Source: Helicobacteraceae bacterium UBA6016 (GTDB lineage: Bacteria; Campylobacterota; Campylobacteria; Campylobacterales; UBA6016). Taken from it: DNA of 9,145 nucleotides. The stretch lies in contig DIZY01000003.1 of NCBI GenBank assembly GCA_002428055.1, positions 284 through 9,428 of the forward strand, in the 5' to 3' direction. The translations under genes were made by a program, and so were the position numbers. Each line of letters opens with the position of its first letter. Within the stretch, counting starts at the first letter, position 1. Shown here piece by piece: positions 3,539 to 9,145 of this stretch. Under the pieces are notes generated by a model. It was not told where the DNA came from. It was given only the letters and a program-made list of their open reading frames with translations, and did no database searches.

Positions 3539-5698
3539 CTAGGCTTTTACCCCGCCGTGCACCATATCATTAATGACGCTAAATAGTTTTGCGCTTGCCT
3601 CCTCGGCGTCTTTGAAGCTTTTGAGTATATTTTCTCCGTTGCTTAGTATTTCGCCCTCTTGTACTATTTTGACAACCTTGATGATATTGTCGTGTACTAG
3701 CTTGTGCGGTGCGTCGATGGCTGCGTAGTGAGGAGAGTGCGAATATTTTTGCTTGCCGGCTCCGTTATACCATTTACCAAATCGGCACGATGTATGGTCT
3801 GCTAGGGCTTTGCTAGAATCTCTCAAAAATACTGCCGAATAGCCGTTCACTTTGAATACTATATGGTCTAGTTTGATGAGGTTTGAGAATACCTCCTCTG
3901 AGACCATTGCCGTGTCGCTTTTGATTTGCGCATTGTTGCTTAGTAGTCCGTCGATGCTCTCTCTGAATGCGCCTAGTTCTTTTTGTGATGCCGCCGCCAT
4001 CTCTTGCATACTCTCGGTTCTGTCCAATATTCCGCTTGAACTCTGTTTTAGCACGGAGATTGTGCCTTCTACCTCAAGCGTAGCTTTTTGCGTTCTCTCT
4101 GCTAGTTTTCGTACCTCGTCGGCAACGACTGCAAAGCCTCTTCCGTGCTCGCCAGCTCTTGCCGCCTCTATCGCCGCATTTAGCGCTAGAAGGTTTGTTT
4201 GGTCGGATATATCTTTAATGAGTGCAATAACATTTGAGATACTAGTAACCGATGTGTTTAGCTCATCGCTTGAGTGTCTAGTCTCCGATACTGCATATAC
4301 TATTTTTTCCAGCGAATCCTCTATGATATGGGTATTTGACTGAACATCTTTGGCGTTATTTGATGCCGTTTCGTTGAGCTGCGTTACATTGCTGATTTTT
4401 TGCATAATATTTTCAAATCCATGATGCAGCTCACTAACGCCTGAGTTGATTCCGGATGTTAGGGTTTCCGTTATGGATAGAAGCGTTTGAGACTCTTTGT
4501 CGCTTTGCTCGGAGACGACTTTTGCCTCTTGCGTTCGTTTCATTTCTACATCTAGCGAATAAAATAGTTTTGCCAGCTCATCTACGGTGATATTAAACGC
4601 TTTAGCTATCCGACCTAGTTCATCATTGGAGTCTATGATTACTTTATCGGCTGCACTTATCGCTTGTGCGTCATGGCGAAGTTTGTTTTCTAATACCTCT
4701 ATTCCTTTTGTTACCCTTTCTATAGGGTTGCCTATCGATTTTTGGATGATGCCGGTAAGAACTATGACAATCAAAATATTGATTGCGGTATTCATATAAA
4801 ACTGTCTAAAAAGCCCATTCGCACTCTCATCGACAATAACATTAACTGCGTCGAGCGGTTTTGCCGCAACACAGTAGCCTACAGTTTTGCCGTCAAAATC
4901 TTTTAGCGGTTCGCATGTAGCAAAGTAACTGCCTGTTTTAAAGTATCCGCCTTTTGCACCGGAGAGTATATCTGCTTCTTTGAGCTCGGCAAATAGCTTC
5001 ATATCGGTAGAGTCGGCTTTTTGAGAGAGTCCGAAATTGCCTATTGATTTCATATCTTTATCAAAAGTATCTACGACTCTTTTATCCATCAAGAAGATGA
5101 CGCTCGTGTTGGAGTCTTTTTTGATTTTTGATACTACTGAGTTGAAACTTTGCATAAACTCTATAGAGCCTATGTATTCAGAGCCGTCCATAATTGGAGA
5201 TATACCCCTGACGGACAAGCCACCCTTCCCGGTTTCTAAGGCTACAAGCGGTTTTTTGGTCTCTTTTACTTTTAGTAGCGTGTGCCTAAAACCGCTGAGG
5301 TCATCTCCAAATTTCTCAGGCTCCCAGTTTCTCAAAAAGCTCTTTACATCTTTTGTGTGGATGTGTATCTGTATATTTTTGAACTCCGTGTTTTCTTTGT
5401 AAGTTTTTACGAGTCCGCCTAGTGCATCTATCGCTGTTTGCCTATTGCCTGTTTTTAAGGCGTTTACGACATGGATATTGTTCGCTATATTGATGGCGTT
5501 TGTTATGCCGACCGACTTTTTGGAGCCTAGCTCGTTATTTACAGCAAGTTTGATGTCGTTGGAAATATCCGTGTATGTGTGTTGCTCTACGGCGTCTTTT
5601 GAGATATAGACATTAGTTAGCGCTGCCAGCATCCCGATAAGAATAGAGATAATAAGCGGAATTTGAATCTTTTTTGCAATGGATAAATTTTTAATCAT
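3539..5698 (-). CDS. Methyl-accepting chemotaxis protein with periplasmic Cache sensor and C-terminal CZB domain
   Basis: This 719-aa transmembrane chemoreceptor has TM1 at about 12-30, a periplasmic ligand domain at about 33-300 resembling double-Cache type 3 (F121-L-R-N-W-E-P-E motif, 'LVALETGKGGLSVRGISPI'), TM2 at about 303-320 and a HAMP linker at about 320-375. The cytoplasmic signalling helices carry the conserved hairpin tip around 496-540 (D-Q-T-N-L-L-A-L-N-A-A-I-E-A-A-R-A-G-E), which contacts CheA/CheW. The C-terminus is a CZB zinc-binding domain with H612, C638 (in C-R-F-G-K-W-Y), H665 and H669, matching the 3His/1Cys set and its C-to-H spacing. CZB receptors such as Helicobacter TlpD respond to zinc and oxidants like hypochlorite, with the Cys as the redox switch. 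The ligand of the Cache domain is unknown. AAAGG lies 14 nt before the ATG, further than usual, so initiation may be weak. It follows ygjP by 65 nt and could share its transcript. Confidence 0.95.
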   Translation of the reverse strand: MIKNLSIAKKIQIPLIISILIGMLAALTNVYISKDAVEQHTYTDISNDIKLAVNNELGSKKSVGITNAINIANNIHVVNALKTGNRQTAIDALGGLVKTYKENTEFKNIQIHIHTKDVKSFLRNWEPEKFGDDLSGFRHTLLKVKETKKPLVALETGKGGLSVRGISPIMDGSEYIGSIEFMQSFNSVVSKIKKDSNTSVIFLMDKRVVDTFDKDMKSIGNFGLSQKADSTDMKLFAELKEADILSGAKGGYFKTGSYFATCEPLKDFDGKTVGYCVAAKPLDAVNVIVDESANGLFRQFYMNTAINILIVIVLTGIIQKSIGNPIERVTKGIEVLENKLRHDAQAISAADKVIIDSNDELGRIAKAFNITVDELAKLFYSLDVEMKRTQEAKVVSEQSDKESQTLLSITETLTSGINSGVSELHHGFENIMQKISNVTQLNETASNNAKDVQSNTHIIEDSLEKIVYAVSETRHSSDELNTSVTSISNVIALIKDISDQTNLLALNAAIEAARAGEHGRGFAVVADEVRKLAERTQKATLEVEGTISVLKQSSSGILDRTESMQEMAAASQKELGAFRESIDGLLSNNAQIKSDTAMVSEEVFSNLIKLDHIVFKVNGYSAVFLRDSSKALADHTSCRFGKWYNGAGKQKYSHSPHYAAIDAPHKLVHDNIIKVVKIVQEGEILSNGENILKSFKDAEEASAKLFSVINDMVHGGVKA

Positions 5699-5763
5699 TA
5701 TTGTGCACCATGCCTTTAATTTATTTTTTTGTCATATCAATATAAATAATATGAAAACTAATC

Positions 5764-6267
5764 TTAATAAAGCCCTCCGAACAGCTCAAGATGAGTCAGA
5801 TATAACCGCACATCAAACTCTAGTTGTCCGTATGAGGGTTCAATATTTGTGCAGAGCGCATAAAACGCCTTGTCGTGCTGTTTTTCTTTGAGGTGGGCTA
5901 GTTCGTGGACTACTATCATTCTCAGGAACTCTTCGGGGGCGGTTTTGAATGTGGAGGCTATGCGGATTTCGCTTTTGCTTTTGAGCTTGCCGCCTTGCAC
6001 TCGTGAGCTAAATGTATGAAGTCCGAGGGCGCCGTGTAGTTCGCTTAGTTTGCCGTCATATATGGCTTTGGAGATTGGCTGTGACTTTCGCATGTGCTCA
6101 TTTTTGAGCGAAATTGTAAAATCATACAGCGCTTTATCCGTTGTTACGGCGTGCTTTTTCGGGTATTTTTTGAGGATGTATTTGCCTAGATTTTCTTCGT
6201 CTATTAGTCGGCGTACCTGCTCTTTTGTGTGTTCTGGATAGTGGGTGATGTATTTTAGTTTTGGCAT
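5764..6267 (-). CDS. YgjP/DUF45-type zinc metallopeptidase-like protein
   Basis: The 167-aa protein has a zinc motif H121-E-L-A-H125 followed by H131 (HExxHx5H), the layout of the YgjP/M48-related family formerly called DUF45 or WSS1-like. The preceding strand 'SKSEIRIASTF' and the P-E-E-F-L helix, plus K-A-F-Y-A-L-C after the third ligand, also fit. There is no signal peptide or membrane segment, so it is cytoplasmic. Biological substrates of YgjP proteins are poorly known; one E. coli study proposed nucleotide phosphatase activity, so peptidase function should not be assumed. The family is often about 230 aa; this one is on the short side. The gene starts 9 nt after the diguanylate cyclase stop, with no clear ribosome binding site, suggesting it is translated in the terC-dgc operon. 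Confidence 0.85.
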   Translation of the reverse strand: MPKLKYITHYPEHTKEQVRRLIDEENLGKYILKKYPKKHAVTTDKALYDFTISLKNEHMRKSQPISKAIYDGKLSELHGALGLHTFSSRVQGGKLKSKSEIRIASTFKTAPEEFLRMIVVHELAHLKEKQHDKAFYALCTNIEPSYGQLEFDVRLYLTHLELFGGLY

Positions 6268-6276
6268 ATTTGTTTT

Positions 6277-7434
6277 TTAGTTGCCAAACTCAACCCTATC
6301 TCTTCCGGCATCTTTTGCGGTATACAGGGCATCATCGGCTCTTTTTGAGCAGCTTGAAGGAGTGTCATACTCCCTAAAAGTAGATACGCCAAAGCTAGCC
6401 GTCACTTTGCCGACTACGGCAAATTCGGTTTTTGCTATCTCTGCCCTTAGTTTTTGCGCTAAAGCTATTGCATCCGTCTCGTTTGTTTCTGGGCAAAGTA
6501 TCATAAACTCTTCGCCTCCCCAGCGTCCAACTTTGTCGATGGCTCTTGTGTTGTTTTTGAGTATCTTAGCAAACTTTTGCAACACCGTGTCGCCTATCTC
6601 GTGTCCATAGGTATCATTGACTGATTTGAATTTGTCTATGTCTACAATAATTATCGAAAAAGTAGTTTTATGCCTACCATAAAGCTTTGCCAGCTCTTCA
6701 AAATCCGCATCTAGCTTGCGTCTATTTGCAAGCCCCGTTAGGGTGTCTGTGAGCGCCAACTCCTCCGCTAGCTTTTTAGCCGTAATGTCATGGCTGATGG
6801 AGTAGTAGCTGATAATTTTGCCGCTAGCGTCCTCAATCGGGTTGATTGTGGCATCTATCCAGTATGTCTGCCCATCTTTGGCTCTGTTTCTTATATCTCC
6901 ATGCCAAGCCTGCCCTTTGCTTATGTGCTCCCAAATATTTTTAAAAAACTCTTGCGGATTGTCCGGATGCCTGACGATGTTGTGTGATTTGCCTATTAGC
7001 TCAGCTTTTGTATAGCCGCAAATCATACAGTAAGCTTTGCTGACATCTATTATTTTGCCGCTTGCATCGGTAGTTGATGTGATTATGTATTCGTCAATTT
7101 TTTCTAACTGCGCCGCTACGAGGTTGTTTTTTGACACTATCTGTTTGCGCATCCCTTCAAGAGCAACGGATAGTTCGGACACCTCCGTAGAGCCTTCGTA
7201 CCCTGCAAAACTTACATTTTCTTCGTTTCCAAACTGTATAGACTTTTTCGTTAGCGACTCTATGGACGAGGCTATCAGGGCACTTAAAATGTACGCTATG
7301 CCAATACCTAGCCCAATATCAAAGATGATAAACCAAAAGCTTCCCTCAAAACCTAAAAAATCCAGAGCTATAAAGATTGACTCTGTAAATAGTAGAGCAA
7401 AAAGTATTTGTGTTTTTATGGATATATTATTCAT
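6277..7434 (-). CDS. Membrane-bound diguanylate cyclase with Aer-like PAS domain (PAS-GGDEF)
   Basis: This protein makes c-di-GMP from two GTP. Numbering from the ATG at 7434 (385 aa): two N-terminal membrane segments (about 6-28 and 33-56), a HAMP-like linker, a PAS domain at about 110-220, then GGDEF at about 225-385. The catalytic loop is G306-G-E-E-F310 and the inhibitory I-site R297-A-I-D300 is intact at the usual five-residue spacing, so an active, product-inhibited enzyme is likely. The PAS region ('NIVRHPDNPQEFFKNIWEHI', then W-H-G-D-I-R-N-R and Y-W-I-D-A) resembles the FAD-binding PAS of Aer, suggesting redox or oxygen sensing. An alternative GTG start at 7446 exists, but the ATG has GAGTGGG upstream and gives a normal N-terminus. 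It overlaps the end of terC by 8 nt, so the two are probably coupled. Confidence 0.95.
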   Translation of the reverse strand: MNNISIKTQILFALLFTESIFIALDFLGFEGSFWFIIFDIGLGIGIAYILSALIASSIESLTKKSIQFGNEENVSFAGYEGSTEVSELSVALEGMRKQIVSKNNLVAAQLEKIDEYIITSTTDASGKIIDVSKAYCMICGYTKAELIGKSHNIVRHPDNPQEFFKNIWEHISKGQAWHGDIRNRAKDGQTYWIDATINPIEDASGKIISYYSISHDITAKKLAEELALTDTLTGLANRRKLDADFEELAKLYGRHKTTFSIIIVDIDKFKSVNDTYGHEIGDTVLQKFAKILKNNTRAIDKVGRWGGEEFMILCPETNETDAIALAQKLRAEIAKTEFAVVGKVTASFGVSTFREYDTPSSCSKRADDALYTAKDAGRDRVEFGN

Positions 7435-8389
7435 TTTTGTGCCCACTCGTTTTTTTGATGCTAGCTATGATAGATATAGCCAGCACGCCTATGACAAATC
7501 CAAGCGAAAGAAGTGTCGGGATTTTGTAAAACTCCACAATAAGAAGTTTGATACCGATAAATACAAGTATGACGGCAAGTCCGTATTTGAGAAGCTCAAA
7601 TCTATCCGCCATATCGGCAAGGATAAAATAAAGCGCCCTTAGTCCCAAAATCGCAAATATATTTGAGGTATAAACGATGAACGGATCGGTGGTAACGGCA
7701 AAAATAGCAGGGATGCTGTCTACTGCGAATATGAGGTCGGTAAACTCTATAAATACAAGCACGACAAAAAGCGGAGTTATCCAAGTTTTGCCGTCGATTT
7801 TTACAAAGAATTTTTCTCCGTGGTAGCCCTCTGTTATTTTGAAGTTACTCTTTAAAAACTTGATAATAAAGTTATTTTCAATATCCCCACTATCTTCTCC
7901 GGCTTTGAACATCTTGATTCCTGAAAAGAGCAAGAATGCGCCAAATATATACAAAACCCAGTGAAATTCGCTTACAAGCGCCGCACCGATAACAATCATA
8001 ATCGAGCGAAGTATCAAAGCGCCGAAAATTCCGTATAAAAGCACCCTTTTTTGGTATATTTCCGGTACTTTGAAGTATGTAAAAAGCATTACAAAAACAA
8101 AAAGATTGTCTACGGCTAGTGACTTTTCGAGGATATAACCTGTTAAAAACTCAAGGCTCTTTTGGCTTGCCACCTCTTCGCCGTATTTACCTCCCAGATA
8201 AAAATATAGCCACAGATTGAATGTCATAGCGACACATACCCATACAATCGACCAAGTAAGAGCTTCTTTTGTGGATACTTTCGAATCGCCTTTGCGACCG
8301 AGCATAAAAATATCTATAATTATCATAGCGATTACCACTACGAAGAAAACCCCTAGCATCCATGGCTCGCCTACTGTTTGAAGTTGCAT
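7427..8389 (-). CDS. TerC/Alx-family integral membrane protein
   Basis: With the start at 8389 (AAGGAAG 8 nt upstream) the protein is 320 aa; a frame open back to 8452 adds a polar 21-residue tail with no ribosome binding site and is rejected. It has about eight or nine hydrophobic segments and the two family signatures: E88-K-S-L-A-V-D94-N95 and E215-F-T-D-L-I-F-A-V-D224-S, acidic residues placed in the membrane as expected for metal transport. TerC-family members (E. coli Alx, Bacillus MeeF/MeeY) export manganese or supply metal to secreted proteins; the older tellurite-resistance name is historical. Unlike alx, I do not see a yybP-ykoY manganese riboswitch in the 126 bp upstream. It heads the terC-dgc-ygjP unit and is divergent from slyD. 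Confidence 0.93.
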   Translation of the reverse strand: MQLQTVGEPWMLGVFFVVVIAMIIIDIFMLGRKGDSKVSTKEALTWSIVWVCVAMTFNLWLYFYLGGKYGEEVASQKSLEFLTGYILEKSLAVDNLFVFVMLFTYFKVPEIYQKRVLLYGIFGALILRSIMIVIGAALVSEFHWVLYIFGAFLLFSGIKMFKAGEDSGDIENNFIIKFLKSNFKITEGYHGEKFFVKIDGKTWITPLFVVLVFIEFTDLIFAVDSIPAIFAVTTDPFIVYTSNIFAILGLRALYFILADMADRFELLKYGLAVILVFIGIKLLIVEFYKIPTLLSLGFVIGVLAISIIASIKKTSGHKNE

Positions 8390-8470
8390 ATTTATACTTC
8401 CTTGTTCATGTTCTGATATGCCGCATTTCACTAAGCGCAAAGCCTGGCGCATTTGTCGATAGCGATTGGT

Positions 8471-8490
8471 TAAAAGCTTTTAGTTAGAAT
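8471..8490 (+). promoter_or_regulatory. Palindrome and -10 box in the terC/slyD divergent region
   Basis: A perfect 12-bp palindrome TAAAAGCTTTTA (8471-8482) sits just upstream of TAGAAT (8485-8490), a plausible -10 for slyD 25 nt before its ATG. No clear -35 is present. The palindrome could be an operator for either divergent gene; it is also short enough to be chance. Confidence 0.35.
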
Positions 8491-8515
8491 ACCAAAAAAA
8501 TAGCAGGAATAATAG

Positions 8516-8983
8516 ATGAAAATAACCAAAAACAGTGTAGTTACCGTAGATTATAGTGTCGTAGATGCCGAGGGAAATCTTGTAGATGAGGGCGCAAAGC
8601 CTATATCTTATCTGCACGGCGGATACGAGAGCGGACTTTTTCCCAAGATAGAAGCCGCACTTGATGGTAAAGATGTCGGCTACTCCGTGGATGTAGAGCT
8701 TGCTCCCGAAGATGCTTTTGGTGATTATGAAGAGGAGCTTGTAGAGGTCGAGGCTCGTTCTGTTTTTCCGGCTGAGCTTGAGGTGGGTATGCAGTTTGAA
8801 AGAGGCGAGGGTGATGAGGCGGAGTCTTTGTTTTATGCTGTTATGGAAATAACCGATGACAAAGTAGTTCTCGACGCCAACCACCCTTTGGCGGGGCTTG
8901 TGCTAACTTTTTCATGCACCGTGACCGGCGTACGAAGTGCAACGCCCCAGGAGATAAAAGAAAAAGCGGCGATACAGCCGTAA
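8516..8983 (+). CDS. slyD: SlyD-like FKBP-type peptidyl-prolyl cis-trans isomerase
   Basis: The 155-aa cytoplasmic protein speeds prolyl bond isomerisation and acts as a chaperone. It has the SlyD arrangement: an FKBP half (1-69, with Y32-L-H-G-G and 'LELAPEDAFG'-like strand at about 60-69), an inserted flap chaperone domain at about 70-120, and the closing FKBP strands with N122-H-P-L-A-G127 and L-T-F-S-C-T-V-T-G-V. It lacks the His/Cys/Asp-rich tail of E. coli SlyD, so a role in nickel delivery to hydrogenase is less likely from this copy, although some tail-less homologues exist. The start has AGGA 8 nt upstream. It is a single gene, divergent from terC and convergent with the RND pump gene, with only 3 nt between the stop codons and no visible terminator. 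Confidence 0.94.
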   Translation: MKITKNSVVTVDYSVVDAEGNLVDEGAKPISYLHGGYESGLFPKIEAALDGKDVGYSVDVELAPEDAFGDYEEELVEVEARSVFPAELEVGMQFERGEGDEAESLFYAVMEITDDKVVLDANHPLAGLVLTFSCTVTGVRSATPQEIKEKAAIQP

Positions 8984-8986
8984 ATT

Positions 8987-9145
8987 CTAATGTCTATATA
9001 GCTTTCTTAATCTATCGTCGAGGGGCGCCATTATTTTGTAAAATGCCGGAACGACGAAGAGGCTAAGAAGCGTAGATAGAAGAAGTCCAAATATGACGGT
9101 GACACCCATCGGTCCTTTGACTCCTGAGCCTTCGCCGATTGAGAG
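8987..9145 (-). CDS. RND-family efflux pump permease, C-terminal fragment
   Basis: The window ends inside a gene read on the minus strand; the last 52 residues and stop (8989-8987) are visible. The segment G-P-M-G-V-T-V-I-F-G-L then 'LLSTLLSLFVVPAFYKIM' is the last transmembrane helix of AcrB/CusA-type resistance-nodulation-division transporters (the G-x-x-x-S-T/x-L-L-x-L-x-V-V-P pattern), followed by a short charged cytoplasmic tail. These inner-membrane trimers pump drugs, lipids or metals out using the proton gradient, with a periplasmic adaptor and outer-membrane channel. The sub-family and substrate cannot be decided from the tail. Bases 8990-9145 are entirely within this gene. Confidence 0.85.
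   Translation of the reverse strand, partial: LSIGEGSGVKGPMGVTVIFGLLLSTLLSLFVVPAFYKIMAPLDDRLRKLYRH

Noticed and set aside
5699..5763. Sigma-28 or sigma-54 promoter upstream of mcp
   Set aside because: No TAAA-N15-CGAT or GG-N10-GC pattern found; only an AT-rich stretch with TATATT that cannot be called.
8390..8452. 21-residue N-terminal extension of TerC
   Set aside because: No ribosome binding site, polar sequence; the ATG at 8389 has AAGGAAG and begins a normal TerC N-terminus.
8390..8515. Possible yybP-ykoY manganese riboswitch upstream of terC
   Set aside because: The conserved loop sequences of that riboswitch are not recognisable, and the only structures seen are short.

Overview
The window looks like a chromosomal piece of a Campylobacterota (Epsilonproteobacteria) genome, perhaps a Sulfurimonas/Sulfuricurvum/Sulfurospirillum-type organism. 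This rests on moderate-to-low GC, AAGGA-type ribosome binding sites, a CZB-tailed Cache chemoreceptor, an Aer-like PAS-GGDEF protein and an OXA-like class D beta-lactamase sitting beside ordinary housekeeping genes. Genus is inference; no rRNA or tRNA is present to anchor it.

Layout. Left edge (1-330, +): 3' end of an iron/cobalamin-type ABC transporter ATPase, followed 9 nt later by a 59-aa putative lipoprotein. 387-1171 (+): a 17-codon ORF whose stop codon overlaps the start of a class D beta-lactamase carrying all its catalytic motifs. 1203-1601 (-): a cold-shock protein with a near-consensus promoter and a leader of about 138 nt containing a GNRA-capped hairpin. 1719-2003 (+): a 94-aa orphan protein, possibly helix-turn-helix. 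2037-2767 (-): a HEPN/MNT toxin-antitoxin pair with overlapping ATGA. 2832-3354 (-): a broken SAM-dependent methyltransferase gene (one-base frameshift and missing C-terminus). 3423-3531 (-): a strong promoter driving an 18-codon ORF. 3539-8389 (-): mcp, a YgjP-like metallopeptidase, a PAS-GGDEF diguanylate cyclase and a TerC-family membrane protein, transcribed terC to dgc to ygjP to mcp. 8516-8983 (+): SlyD-like FKBP prolyl isomerase. Right edge (-): C-terminal 52 residues of an RND efflux pump.

How the parts may work together. terC, dgc and ygjP overlap or nearly abut, so they are probably one transcript; mcp follows after about 65 nt. The chemoreceptor (Zn-binding CZB tail) and the cyclase (Aer-like PAS) suggest coupled redox/metal sensing through chemotaxis and c-di-GMP, but that is inference from domains. 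The HEPN/MNT pair directly follows the degraded methyltransferase and looks like accessory material.

I found no CRISPR array, transposon, integrase or tRNA. I see no clearly new multi-gene system. The items most worth checking are the HEPN protein whose motif arginine is replaced by histidine, the promoter-driven 18-codon ORF, and the structured cold-shock leader.
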